This document shows positions 39,757 to 48,003 of a stretch of 64,000 bases of DNA, in pieces. Made by a program: the position numbers and the translations under genes. Source of the DNA: Actinomadura opuntiae. Lineage in GTDB: Bacteria; Actinomycetota; Actinomycetes; Streptosporangiales; Streptosporangiaceae. The stretch covers positions 124,001-188,000 of the forward strand of contig NZ_JASNWF010000020.1 of assembly GCF_030283205.1 (NCBI RefSeq). The letters are read 5' to 3'. The notes under the pieces are model-generated. The model was not told the DNA's origin. It saw only the letters and a program-made list of their open reading frames with translations, and searched no databases. Within the stretch, counting starts at the first letter, position 1. Every line of letters starts with the position of its first letter.

Positions 39757-39784
39757 GCCCCGTCAACTCTCTAGGCCCCGTCAA
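39751..39784. repeat. 18-bp tandem duplication carrying both stop codons of convergent genes
   Basis: CTCTAGGCCCCGTCAACT at 39751-39768 is repeated at 39769-39786 with one change. Each copy has a TAG on the plus strand and a TCA (TGA on the minus strand). The exporter uses the TAG of copy 1 (39754-39756), the TetR gene the TGA of copy 2 (39783-39781). Confidence 0.9.
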
Positions 39785-40398
39785 CGCAGCCGGACGCCGA
39801 CGAGCTTGGCGAGCAGCCGGTCGACCTGCTGCTCCAGCGGCTCCCACGGCAGGTTCGGCTCGTTGACGCGCATCGAGACCGCGCCGTGCACGGCCGCGCG
39901 CAGGTCGAGCGAGACGGCCGCCGCGTCGCCGGCGGGCGCCAGGCCCTCGTCCATGCACCGCTGGACGGCCGCCGTGGTGCGCTTGCCCAGCGCCATCTTG
40001 AACGAGGTGTCGTGCCGCTGGTTGACGGCGCTCTCGTGCAGCACCTTGTAGAGGCCCGGGTGCTCGTGCGACCAGGCGCCCATCACATGCACGCGCGCGC
40101 GCAGGCCGCCCACCGGGTCGCCGGCGGCGTCCTCGGCCTCGTCGGCGGCCCGGACCAGGTCGGCGTGGCTGCGCTCCATCGCCGCGAGGACCAGCGCGTC
40201 CCGGTCGGCGAAGTGCAGGTAGACCGACGTCGCCGCGATGCCGATCTCCCGGGCCACCGCGCGCAGCGACAGCGCCTCGTCGTCGCCGAGCTCGTCCAGC
40301 AGCCGCAGCGCCGTCGTGACGATCTCCTCGCGCAGCCGTTCGCCCTGGCCGCGCCGGTTCCGCCCGCGCGAGGGCCGCGTCGTTCCCATGCCCGGCAT
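39781..40398 (-). CDS. TetR-family transcriptional regulator
   Basis: 205 residues. HTH at about 25-68 (TALRLLDELGDDEALSLRAVAREIGIAATSVYLHFADRDAL), then a WHG-type C-terminal domain (HPGLYKVLHESAV; VSLDLRAAVHGAVSMRVN). ATG 40398 or 40389 could be the start; neither has a good ribosome-binding site. It is divergent from a SnoaL-like gene and MFS gene across a perfect 7-bp-arm dyad, so it most likely represses both and itself, with a small molecule as inducer. Confidence 0.85.
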   Translation of the reverse strand: MPGMGTTRPSRGRNRRGQGERLREEIVTTALRLLDELGDDEALSLRAVAREIGIAATSVYLHFADRDALVLAAMERSHADLVRAADEAEDAAGDPVGGLRARVHVMGAWSHEHPGLYKVLHESAVNQRHDTSFKMALGKRTTAAVQRCMDEGLAPAGDAAAVSLDLRAAVHGAVSMRVNEPNLPWEPLEQQVDRLLAKLVGVRLR

Positions 40399-40416
40399 TC
40401 TATTCGGGCGACCGTT

Positions 40417-40437
40417 GCGCTACAGTCGTAGCGCTAC
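40417..40437. promoter_or_regulatory. TetR operator candidate: overlapping palindromes
   Basis: GCGCTAC (40417-40423) and GTAGCGC (40428-40434) are perfect arms around AGTC. GTAGCGCTAC (40428-40437) is itself a perfect 10-bp palindrome. The cluster is centred in the 67-bp gap between the TetR gene and the SnoaL-like gene. Confidence 0.65.
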
Positions 40438-40465
40438 AACCGTTCAGTAATTGGAAGGGCGCACC

Positions 40466-40873
40466 ATGTCCACCACGACCGCAGACGCGGCTCCGCACGA
40501 CACCGAGGCCAACAAGGCGACCGTCCGCGCCTTCTACGAGGCCGGGCTCAACCGCAAGGACTTCGCTGCCGCCGCACGGCTGATCGGCGACCGCTACGTC
40601 CAGCACAACCCGCGCATCGCCGACGGCATCGAGGGCTTCCGCGGCTTCGTCGACACGATCCGCGCCGAGTTCCCCGACCTGCGCGCCGAGGTCAAGGCCC
40701 TGTACGCCGACGGCGACCGCGTCATCGCGCACGTGCACGGGGTGCGGGTGCCCGGGCAGGCCGGCACCGCGATCGTCGACATCTTCCGGTTCGAGGGCGG
40801 CAGGATCGTCGAGCACTGGGACGTGATGCAGCCGATCCCCGAGACCGCCGCGAACGACAACGGAATGTTCTGA
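40466..40873 (+). CDS. SnoaL-like (NTF2-fold) protein
   Basis: 135 residues. NKATVRAFYEAGLNRKDFAAA, a YVQHNPRIADGIEGFRGF block and FRFEGGRIVEHWDVMQPIPE are classic SnoaL/polyketide-cyclase-like features. Many such proteins are small isomerases, hydrolases or binding proteins; no polyketide genes are nearby, so its substrate is unknown. ATG 40466 follows GGAAGGG. It is the first gene of a two-gene operon with an MFS exporter, under the divergent TetR, which suggests a small detoxification unit. Confidence 0.8.
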   Translation: MSTTTADAAPHDTEANKATVRAFYEAGLNRKDFAAAARLIGDRYVQHNPRIADGIEGFRGFVDTIRAEFPDLRAEVKALYADGDRVIAHVHGVRVPGQAGTAIVDIFRFEGGRIVEHWDVMQPIPETAANDNGMF

Positions 40874-40880
40874 GGCGGCC

Positions 40881-42380
40881 GTGAGCACGGAAACGGCCCC
40901 CGGCCACCGGGACGGCACGCGCCCGGCCGCGCCCGCCCCGCGGCGCTGGTGGGCGCTGGCCGCCGTCGCCACCGCCCAGCTCATGATCGGCATCGACATG
41001 ACGATCATGAACATCGCGCTGCCCTCGCTGCAGCGCTCCCTGCACCTGTCCGACCCGGGCCGGCAGTGGGTGATCACCGCCTACGCGCTCGGCTACGGCG
41101 GCCTGCTGCTCCTCGGCGGCCGGCTGTCGGACCTGATCGGCCGCCGCCGCGCGCTGCTGGCCGGGCTGTCGGGGTTCGCGCTGGCGTCCGCGCTCGGCGG
41201 CGCGGCGCCCGGCCCTGCGCCGCTGCTCGCCGCGCGGGCCGCCCAGGGCGCCTTCGGGGCCCTGCTCACCCCGTCCGTGCTGGCGACGCTCGCGGCGACG
41301 TTCCCCGCCCCGGCCGAGCGCGGCCGGGCGTTCGGGATCTACGGGACGGTGATGGGCAGCTCCTCCGGGCTCGGCGTCCTGCTCGGCGGCGTCCTCACCG
41401 ACTACCTCGACTGGCGATGGTGCATGTTCGTGAACGTGCCGATCGCGGTCGCCGCCGGCGCCGGGGTCCTGCACGCGGTCCGCCCGGTGCCGCGCACCCC
41501 GGGCGTGAAGATCGACGTCGTCGGGGCGCTGCTCGCCACCGCCGGGCTGATGGGCCTCGTCCTCGGCTTCGCGCGGGCGGAACCGGACGGCTGGGGCGCC
41601 GCGACGTCCGCCGGCCCCCTCGCGGGCGGGGCCGCGCTGCTGGCGGTGTTCGCCTGGACGCAGACCAGGGCGCCCGCGCCGCTGCTGCCGCCGCGGGTCG
41701 TCCTCGACCGGCGCCGCGGGGGCTCCTACCTCGCCGTCCTCGGCCTGTCGGCCGGGATGTTCGCCGCGCTGTTCTTCCTCACCTTCTACCTGCAGAACGT
41801 GCTCGGCTACTCGCCGGTGCGCGCGGGCGTCGCGTTCCTGCCGCTCACCGCCGGGCTGATGATCGGCGTGCGGGCGGTGAGCCGGCTGCTCGTGCGGGCG
41901 CCGGTCCGGGCGCTCCTGGCCCCCGGGCTGCTGGCGGTCGCCGCCGGGCTCGCGCTGCTCGGAACCGTGCGGGCCGGCAGCGGCTACTGGACGCACGTGC
42001 TGCCGGTGTTCCTGCTCGTGGGGCTCGGCACCGGCTGGGTGCTCGTCACGGCCAACAGCACCGCCACCCTCGACGCGGGCCCCGACACCGCCGTGGCCGG
42101 CGCGACCGTCATGACGTCGCAGCAGATCGGCGCGTCCCTCGGCACCGCCCTGCTCAGCTCGGTCGCCGGGACGGCCGCCGCGCACTACCTGCGGGCCCAT
42201 CCCGGCGCGGGGGCGCGCGCGGCGGTGCACGGCTTCGACGTCGCGAGCCTCGGCGCGGCCGGCGCGCTGTGCCTCGTCGCCGCGGCGGTGTTCCTGATCA
42301 GCGGACGGGCGGGCGCCTCCGGCCGTCAGGAGGTCTCCTCTTCCTCCTCGTCCTCGCAGGCGGTGCCGGACAGGCCGTAG
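40881..42380 (+). CDS. MFS drug-efflux transporter (DHA2 type)
   Basis: 499 residues with about 14 TM helices. Motif A in GGRLSDLIGRRRALL (about 78-92), motif C-like IYGTVMGSSSGLGVLLGGVLTDYLDWRW near 155-180, typical of 14-TM proton antiporters. The tail is Ser-rich (SSSSSSQAVPDRP). GTG 40881 lies 7 bp after the SnoaL-like stop with GAGG upstream. The last 55 bp are antisense to the end of the DUF5954 gene. Expected to export the inducer of the TetR protein. Confidence 0.9.
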   Translation: MSTETAPGHRDGTRPAAPAPRRWWALAAVATAQLMIGIDMTIMNIALPSLQRSLHLSDPGRQWVITAYALGYGGLLLLGGRLSDLIGRRRALLAGLSGFALASALGGAAPGPAPLLAARAAQGAFGALLTPSVLATLAATFPAPAERGRAFGIYGTVMGSSSGLGVLLGGVLTDYLDWRWCMFVNVPIAVAAGAGVLHAVRPVPRTPGVKIDVVGALLATAGLMGLVLGFARAEPDGWGAATSAGPLAGGAALLAVFAWTQTRAPAPLLPPRVVLDRRRGGSYLAVLGLSAGMFAALFFLTFYLQNVLGYSPVRAGVAFLPLTAGLMIGVRAVSRLLVRAPVRALLAPGLLAVAAGLALLGTVRAGSGYWTHVLPVFLLVGLGTGWVLVTANSTATLDAGPDTAVAGATVMTSQQIGASLGTALLSSVAGTAAAHYLRAHPGAGARAAVHGFDVASLGAAGALCLVAAAVFLISGRAGASGRQEVSSSSSSSQAVPDRP

Positions 42381-43318
42381 CGCTCCTGGTCGGAGGGGCG
42401 CGGGGCCTCCGGCCCGTCGCGGCCGAGGCGCAGCATCCGCGAGATGCGGACGGTCCGGAACTCGCGTCCCGCCGCAGTGAACGCGTGCCCGGTCGCCCGC
42501 TCGATCTGCTCGGCGGCCCGCTCCCACTCGGCGAGCTCCTGCGGGCCGGGCGGGTCGCCCTGGAACTCGCGCAGCCGCGGCAGCAGGTCGCCGAAGTAGC
42601 GGGCCAGCCGCCGGCGGGTCTGCTCCGGGTCGTCGCCGCCGGTCAGCGGCGCCCAGCCGTTTTCCTTGACCTCGACCGCGACGAACGTCGGCGGTAGCAG
42701 GACCACCCCCGGGTGCGCCTGCACCGCGTGCCGCGCCTCGGCCAGCACGATGTCGGGGACGGTGCCCGGCACCGGCATGTGCCCGACCAGGTTCAGCCGC
42801 AGCTGCGCCTCCCACTGCCCGGCCGGCGCCGCCGGCTCCAGCAGGTGGCCGCGGAGCATCCCGTCGCCGCAGGAGCCGGGTGTGTCGGTCGGCCGGGGCG
42901 GCTCCATCACCCGGTCGCCGAGCAGCGTGTACTTCTCCACCCGGATGATCCGGTAGCGCCGGTCGCCGATCTCCCACTCGTCCTTGGGGAGCTGCTCGCC
43001 CTCCTCGGGGTCCAGGCGGCCGGCCGCCGCGAGCATCGCGGCCCCGACGCCGGGCTCGTGCCGGCCGGACGCCGCCTCCCGCCGCAGGTCGGCGGCCAGG
43101 CCGTACCGGGCGGTGGACGGGTCGGCCGAGCCGAGGCAGCCGATCCGCCACTCGGCGCCGGTCTGCACCGCGTACCCGAAATCGGGCGACCCGGCCGGGA
43201 GGAGCTTGGGATAGGCCAGGATCGCGTCGCCGATCTCGCGGTCCCGTACGGCCGCGACCGGATCGAGGGAGGCGACCAGGTTGATGTGGTCGTACCCCGG
43301 CATCAACGGGAACGTCAT
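42326..43318 (-). CDS. DUF5954-like protein
   Basis: 330 residues, soluble, no TM segment. DRRYRIIRVEKYTLLGDRVMEPPRPTDT (about 120-145) and RISRMLRLGRDGPEAPRPSD near the C-terminus are twin blocks of an Arg-x-Glu/Arg...PPRPTD kind, as in the actinomycete DUF5954 family. The end is a Glu run (CEDEEEEETS). Function unknown. ATG 43318 follows GAGGGG. It overlaps the convergent MFS gene by 55 bp. The family call is from memory of the motif. Confidence 0.55.
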   Translation of the reverse strand: MTFPLMPGYDHINLVASLDPVAAVRDREIGDAILAYPKLLPAGSPDFGYAVQTGAEWRIGCLGSADPSTARYGLAADLRREAASGRHEPGVGAAMLAAAGRLDPEEGEQLPKDEWEIGDRRYRIIRVEKYTLLGDRVMEPPRPTDTPGSCGDGMLRGHLLEPAAPAGQWEAQLRLNLVGHMPVPGTVPDIVLAEARHAVQAHPGVVLLPPTFVAVEVKENGWAPLTGGDDPEQTRRRLARYFGDLLPRLREFQGDPPGPQELAEWERAAEQIERATGHAFTAAGREFRTVRISRMLRLGRDGPEAPRPSDQERYGLSGTACEDEEEEETS

Positions 43319-43408
43319 GCCCCTCATCCTCGGGACCCGGAGCGCCGCCCGCAGCGGATTCCGCGGAACCGGACGGCCGCTGACGTGCGACTTCTCCTGG
43401 TCAGTGAC

Positions 43409-43445
43409 TTATGTCCGACAGGTGAGGGGGAGGTGCCGGACATAA
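43409..43445. promoter_or_regulatory. long-spaced perfect inverted repeat in divergent region
   Basis: TTATGTCCG (43409-43417) and CGGACATAA (43437-43445) are perfect 9-bp arms with a 19-bp G-rich spacer. They lie in the 219-bp gap between the DUF5954 gene and the PP2C phosphatase. A TAGACT element at 43501-43506 could be a -10 for the phosphatase. No gene is seen in the gap. Confidence 0.55.
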
Positions 43446-43537
43446 TTCCCCGCGGACGACCCGGCGCGCGTGAGCGCCGCCGATCGGGCGGCCCCGCGTC
43501 TAGACTGGTGGCCGGATCGAGACCGGGGGATGAGGCG

Positions 43538-45892
43538 ATGGTCCCGGATGCCCGCGACACGGCCGGTGCCGAGGCGGCCCACGCCGGCCCGTCCCAGGCC
43601 GACAGCGCTGCGACCGACACGGCCCGGACCGATGCTGCCCGGACCGACGCGGCCGAGGCCGCCCAGGCCGACCGGGCGCTGTTCGGCGCGCTGGTCACCG
43701 AGGTGCCGTTCGGCGTCGCGTTCCTCGACGACCGGCTCCGCCTGCGCCGCGTCAACGCGGCGCTGCGCGCGCTGCTGCGCGACGGCGGTGCCGGCGAGGG
43801 CGGCCGCGACGGCGCCGACCTGACCGGCCGGACGCTCACCGAGGTGCTGGACGGCGAGTTCGCCGCGGCCCTCGAGCCCGCGCTGCGCGGCGTCCTGGAC
43901 GACGGCCGCCCGGTCACCGGCCTGGAGGTGCGCGGCCCCGTCCCCGAGACCGGCGCCGCACCGGCCGCCCCGTCCGGCGCCGCGCAGGAGCCCGGCGGTG
44001 CGTCCGAGCCCGGTGGTGCGGGCGAGCGGGTCTGGGTCTGCGCGTGCCTGCCGGTCCGCGGACCCGGCGGCGCGGCGCTGGGCGCGGCGCTGATCGTCCA
44101 GGACGAGACGGTCCGCCGCGCGGTGGAGGAGGCGATCACCCGCCGCACCGAGCGGTACCGGTCGCTGGTCGAGGCGACGACGCCGGTGGTGTGGACGACC
44201 GCGGCGGACGGCTCCGCCGGCGAGGACGCCCCGCACTGGCGCGCCGTCACCGGGCAGACCCCCGAGGACTACGCGGAGGGCGGCTGGCTCGCCGCCGTCC
44301 ATCCGGAGGACTACGACCGCGTCGCCGCCGAGTGGCGCGACTGCATGCGCGGCGGGCGCGTCCTGGAGGTGGACTGCCGCGTCCTCACCGGGGCCGGCGG
44401 GCGCCGGCACTTCGAGGTGCGGGCCGTCCCGATCCGGCGGGACGGCGAGGTGATCGAGTGGGTCTGCGCCGGCACCGACGTCACCGGCCGCCGCGACGCC
44501 GAGGAGATGCGCGGCCGGCTCACCGGCCAGCTGTCGGCCGCCGCGCTGCGCACCGCCCGGCTCCAGCAGGCCACCTCGATGCTCGCCGAGGCGCTGACCG
44601 TCGGCGAGGTGGTGCGGGTCATCGTGGAGGTCGGGCAGTCGGCGGTCGGCGTCGACCACTGCACGGTCGCGCTGCTGGACGACGGCAAGGCGTGGCTCAC
44701 CCCCATCGCCCCGGCGGCCGACCCGTCCAACACCGCCGCCCCCGCCACCGAGGACGACGAGGAGTTCGAGGAAGCCGAGGAATCCGGAGCCGGCCCCGGC
44801 GCGCTGCCGGTGTGGCCGGACGTCGTCGCCGTCACGGACCCGACCGTGATGTCGGCGGCGGCGCGCGAGGGCCGCCCGTTCGTCGCCGAGAACCCCGGCG
44901 AGCTGCGGCGGATGCTCGGCGAGGCCGCCGCCGAGCACGAGATGCGCCGCGGCCCCGGCGAGCAGGCGTGGGTGGCGCTGCCGCTGCTGGCGGCGGGCGC
45001 GGCGATCGGGGTGCTGCGGTTCGCCTTCACCCGGACCCGGTTCCTTACCGAGGACGAGCAGGTGTTCCTGGAGGCGCTGGCCGGCCAGTGCGCGCTGGCG
45101 GTGGAGCGGGCGATCCTGTTCGAGCGCGAGCACCGCACCGCCGAGCAGCTGCAGCGCAGCCTGCTGCCGGGCGACCTGCCGAGCAGCCCGGAGCTGCGGA
45201 TGGCGGCGCGCTACGACCCGGTGACCCGGCACGTCCAGGTCGGCGGCGACTGGTACGACGTGTTCAAGCTGCCCGGCAACCGGCTCGCGGTCGTCGTCGG
45301 CGACGTGATGGGCAAGGGCGTCCTGGCCGCCGCGATCATGGGCCGGGTGCGCAACGCGCTGCGCGCGCTGGCGCTCACCGACCCGCGGCCCGCCGCCGTC
45401 CTGTCCGGGCTGGACCGGCTGTTCAGCGCGACCGAGGACGCCGAGCAGTTCACCACGGTCGCCTACCTGGTGATCGACCCCGCGACCGGGCAGGGCCTGT
45501 ACACCAGCGCCGGGCATCCGCCGCCGCTGCTGCTGCCGGCGGGCCGGCCGCCGGAGCTGAGCGACGTCGAGGCCGGCACCCCGCTCGGCTGGCCGAGCCA
45601 CCGGCAGCAGGCGAGCTTCTCGCTGTCGCCCGGCGACACCGTCGTGCTGTACTCCGACGGCCTGGTGGAGAACCGCAGGCGCGGCGTCGACACCGGCCTC
45701 AGCGACCTGGTCGCGGCGGCGGCGGAGCTGCCGCGGGGCGGCGGGGCCGATCCGGCCCGGCTCGTCGACCATCTGGTCGCCCGGCTGCTGGCCGGATACG
45801 AGCAGTCCGACGACGTGACCCTCCTCGCCCTGCACGTCCCGGCCGCGGAGGACGTTCCGACCGGGGAGCACGTTCCGGCCGTGCGGGAGTAG
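43538..45892 (+). CDS. PAS-PAS-GAF-PP2C (SpoIIE-type) phosphatase
   Basis: 784 residues. A Thr/Ala/Asp-rich N-terminus (1-45), a PAS-like domain (about 46-190), a second PAS with PAC (RRTERYRSLVEATTPVVWTT to WVCAGTDVTGR, about 205-325), a GAF domain (about 345-530) holding an acidic insert EDDEEFEEAEE, then a SpoIIE-type PP2C domain (about 555-775): VGGDWYDVF, VVVGDVMGKG, YTSAGHPPPLLL, LYSDGLVENRR and DDVTLL with the metal-binding Asp residues. Such proteins dephosphorylate anti-sigma-factor antagonists in partner-switching control of stress sigma factors. The ATG at 43538 is taken as start; upstream codons in frame overlap the other strand's gene. No RsbW/RsbV gene is adjacent. Confidence 0.85.
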   Translation: MVPDARDTAGAEAAHAGPSQADSAATDTARTDAARTDAAEAAQADRALFGALVTEVPFGVAFLDDRLRLRRVNAALRALLRDGGAGEGGRDGADLTGRTLTEVLDGEFAAALEPALRGVLDDGRPVTGLEVRGPVPETGAAPAAPSGAAQEPGGASEPGGAGERVWVCACLPVRGPGGAALGAALIVQDETVRRAVEEAITRRTERYRSLVEATTPVVWTTAADGSAGEDAPHWRAVTGQTPEDYAEGGWLAAVHPEDYDRVAAEWRDCMRGGRVLEVDCRVLTGAGGRRHFEVRAVPIRRDGEVIEWVCAGTDVTGRRDAEEMRGRLTGQLSAAALRTARLQQATSMLAEALTVGEVVRVIVEVGQSAVGVDHCTVALLDDGKAWLTPIAPAADPSNTAAPATEDDEEFEEAEESGAGPGALPVWPDVVAVTDPTVMSAAAREGRPFVAENPGELRRMLGEAAAEHEMRRGPGEQAWVALPLLAAGAAIGVLRFAFTRTRFLTEDEQVFLEALAGQCALAVERAILFEREHRTAEQLQRSLLPGDLPSSPELRMAARYDPVTRHVQVGGDWYDVFKLPGNRLAVVVGDVMGKGVLAAAIMGRVRNALRALALTDPRPAAVLSGLDRLFSATEDAEQFTTVAYLVIDPATGQGLYTSAGHPPPLLLPAGRPPELSDVEAGTPLGWPSHRQQASFSLSPGDTVVLYSDGLVENRRRGVDTGLSDLVAAAAELPRGGGADPARLVDHLVARLLAGYEQSDDVTLLALHVPAAEDVPTGEHVPAVRE

Positions 45893-45935
45893 GGGAGCCC
45901 GGCATGCCGGGTATGGCCCCTGCGGGGAGGACACC

Positions 45936-46436
45936 ATGGAAATGGAAATGATCGTCGAGATCCCGCGCGGATCCCGCAACAAGTACGAGATGGACCACCG
46001 GCTCGGGCGGATCCGCCTGGACCGGATGCTGTTCACCTCGACGCAGTACCCGGTGGACTACGGCTACGTCCCCGACACGCTGGCCGAGGACGGCGACCCG
46101 CTGGACGCGATGGTGCTGCTGGAGGAGCCGACGTTCCCGGGCTGCCAGGTGTCGGTCCGCAGCGTCGGGGTGTTCTGGATGCACGACGGCGGCGAGCCCG
46201 ACGCCAAGATCCTCACGGTGCCGGCCCGGGACGTCCGCTACGACTCCATCCGCGACCTGGGCGACGTGCCGAAGTACTTCCTCGACGAGATCGCGCACTT
46301 CTTCGACATCTACAAGAACCTGGAACCGGGCAAGGAGACCGACGTGCGCGGCTGGCAGGAGCGCGACGTCGCCGACCTGGAGATCGGCCAGTCCATCGAG
46401 CGCGCCGCCGACGCCCGGCTCGCCCGCTCCCGCTAG
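45936..46436 (+). CDS. ppa: inorganic pyrophosphatase (family I)
   Basis: 166 residues, usual length for the bacterial soluble enzyme. EIPRGSRNKYEMDH start, YPVDYGYVPDT, DGDPLDAMVL (metal-binding Asp residues, about 54-63), DAKILTVPARD near 94 and the KNLEPGKE block near 133. It hydrolyses pyrophosphate made by ligases and polymerases, in the cytoplasm. ATG 45936 follows GGGGAGG; ATGGAA is doubled at the start, giving alternative ATGs at 45942 and 45948. Confidence 0.95.
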   Translation: MEMEMIVEIPRGSRNKYEMDHRLGRIRLDRMLFTSTQYPVDYGYVPDTLAEDGDPLDAMVLLEEPTFPGCQVSVRSVGVFWMHDGGEPDAKILTVPARDVRYDSIRDLGDVPKYFLDEIAHFFDIYKNLEPGKETDVRGWQERDVADLEIGQSIERAADARLARSR

Positions 46437-46474
46437 CCGCTCCCGATCGGCGCACGGCCCTTCTACCGGCGGCA

Positions 46475-46501
46475 TGTCACGTTCCGGCGGGCGGTTCCGT
46501 C
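46475..46501 (+). promoter_or_regulatory. ECF41-type promoter of the sigma factor gene
   Basis: TGTCAC (46475-46480), 17 bp, then CGTC (46498-46501), 50 bp upstream of the ECF gene. TGTCACA/CGTC is the known ECF41 target, so this is a likely autoregulated promoter. It lies in the 115-bp gap after ppa. Confidence 0.65.
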
Positions 46502-46551
46502 CCTCAGGGCGAGGGCGGGTGCGCGCGCCGCCCGTGAGAGGCTGAACGATC

Positions 46552-47439
46552 ATGTCTGATGTCTTCGAGGAGCACCGCAACCTGCTGTTCGCGGTGGCCT
46601 ACCGGATGCTCGGCTCCGCGGCGGACGCCGAGGACGCCGTCCAGGACGCGTGGCTCCGCTGGTCCGCCGCGGACCGCTCGGACGTCCAGGACCCCAAGGC
46701 CTACCTCGTCCGGATCACCACGAACGTGGCGCTGGACCGGCTGCGGTCCGCGCGGGCGCAGCGCGAGACCTACGTGGGCCCGTGGCTGCCCGAGCCGATG
46801 CTGACCTCGCCGGACGTCGCGGAGGGCGCGGAGCTGTCGGAGTCGGTGTCGATGGCGATGCTGGTGGTGCTGGAGACCCTCAGCCCGCTGGAGCGCGCCG
46901 TGTTCGTGCTGAAGGAGGTGTTCGGCTACCCGTACGCGGAGATCGCGCGGGCGCTGGACCGGACGGAGGCGTCCGTGCGGCAGCTCGGCACCCGGGCGCG
47001 CAAGCACGTCGAGGCCCGCCGCCCCCGTTTCGAGGCCGGCGCCGCCGAGCGCCGCGCCGCGACCGAGCGGTTCCTCGACGCGGTCGTCGGCGGCGACGTC
47101 AACCGGCTCATGGAGAGCCTCGCCCCGGACGTGACGATGTGGACCGACGGCGGCGGCAAGGTGCGGGCGCCGAAGAAGCTGGTCCACGGCTTCGAGCTGG
47201 TCGGACGCTTCCTCTCCGGCATCCGCGACCGCCCCTACGAGGGCGTCGGCCCGGACGAGTGGCGGATGCGCCGCGTCGAGATCAACGGCGCGCCGGCCCT
47301 GGTCGTGGACGGCCCGGACCGCCCGATCAGCACGATCACCGTCTCCGTCGGCGACGACGGGCGCGTCGCGGAGATCCACCTGGTGGCGAACCCGGACAAG
47401 CTCCGCGCGATCGCCGAGGGCCGCACCCTGGAGATGTGA
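46552..47439 (+). CDS. sigJ: ECF sigma factor, ECF41 (SigJ-like) with SnoaL-like C-domain
   Basis: 295 residues. Sigma-2 (about 1-70: EEHRNLLFAVAYRMLGSAADAEDAVQDAWLRW), the ECF41 linker motif WLPEP (near 80), sigma-4 (about 105-165: LSPLERAVFVLKEVFGYPYAEIARAL) and a SnoaL-like C-terminal extension with DGGGK (about 200) and NPDKL near the end. In ECF41 proteins the extension replaces an anti-sigma factor and tunes activity in cis. ATG 46552 is the only start consistent with the sigma-2 helix. ECF41 genes are usually next to a COE gene (carboxymuconolactone decarboxylase, oxidoreductase or epimerase); none is adjacent here. Own promoter as above. Confidence 0.9.
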   Translation: MSDVFEEHRNLLFAVAYRMLGSAADAEDAVQDAWLRWSAADRSDVQDPKAYLVRITTNVALDRLRSARAQRETYVGPWLPEPMLTSPDVAEGAELSESVSMAMLVVLETLSPLERAVFVLKEVFGYPYAEIARALDRTEASVRQLGTRARKHVEARRPRFEAGAAERRAATERFLDAVVGGDVNRLMESLAPDVTMWTDGGGKVRAPKKLVHGFELVGRFLSGIRDRPYEGVGPDEWRMRRVEINGAPALVVDGPDRPISTITVSVGDDGRVAEIHLVANPDKLRAIAEGRTLEM

Positions 47440-47457
47440 CGGCGCCCGGCCGCCCCG

Positions 47458-47964
47458 CTAGCGGTCGGCGCCGCGGCGCCTGCCGCCGAACATCCTCGGC
47501 GGCGGGCCCGCGGTCGTCGCCGGGGTCGGCACCGGGCGCACCGTCGCGTAGCCGCCGGGCTCCGGGTCGTCCGCCGTCTCCGCCGGGGTCAGCCGGACGA
47601 TCCACGACTCGTCCGCCCAGGTCTCCAGCTGCCCCTCGTGGGTGCGGGCGTTCAGCCGCTCCTTGGCCAGCAGCGGCGCGACCTCGTCCCACAGCTCGGT
47701 GCCCGGCTCGACCGGCGCGCAGTCGGCGGTGAACGTGACGAGCCGGCCGCCCTTGTCCTTGCTGCGCAGGATCACGGTGACCCGGTCGGCCTCGGGCAGG
47801 CCCGGCAGCGGCTGCTCGCCCTCGCCGCCGGTCAGCACGTACGCCGACCCGTCGTGCCAGACGTGCCAGGCCGCGCGCGGCTGCGGCAGCCCGGGCAGGT
47901 CGAGCCAGAGCAGCCCCGACTTCTTCGCCGCCTCTTCGACCAGCGCGCGGTTCAGCTCACCCAC
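47458..47964 (-). CDS. hypothetical protein
   Basis: 168 residues, soluble. GELNRALVEEAAKKSGLLWLDLPG start, AWHVWHDGSAYVLTGGEGEQPLPGLPEADRV (about 35-65) looks like the first strands of a split beta-barrel as in pyridoxamine-phosphate-oxidase-like proteins, and WADESWIVRLTP near 130. It ends in a Pro/Thr/Arg-rich tail. GTG 47964 is taken as start; no clear ribosome-binding site. Divergent from the CitE-like gene (39 bp). No function can be assigned. Confidence 0.6.
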   Translation of the reverse strand: MGELNRALVEEAAKKSGLLWLDLPGLPQPRAAWHVWHDGSAYVLTGGEGEQPLPGLPEADRVTVILRSKDKGGRLVTFTADCAPVEPGTELWDEVAPLLAKERLNARTHEGQLETWADESWIVRLTPAETADDPEPGGYATVRPVPTPATTAGPPPRMFGGRRRGADR

Positions 47965-48003
47965 GCAGGAAAGCGTCTCACACCGCTGGATAGCATCCCG
48001 CCC

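Noticed and set aside
40466..42380. Part of a polyketide gene cluster because of the SnoaL-like protein
   Set aside because: No polyketide synthase, cyclase set or tailoring genes are present; SnoaL-like folds are very common outside such clusters.
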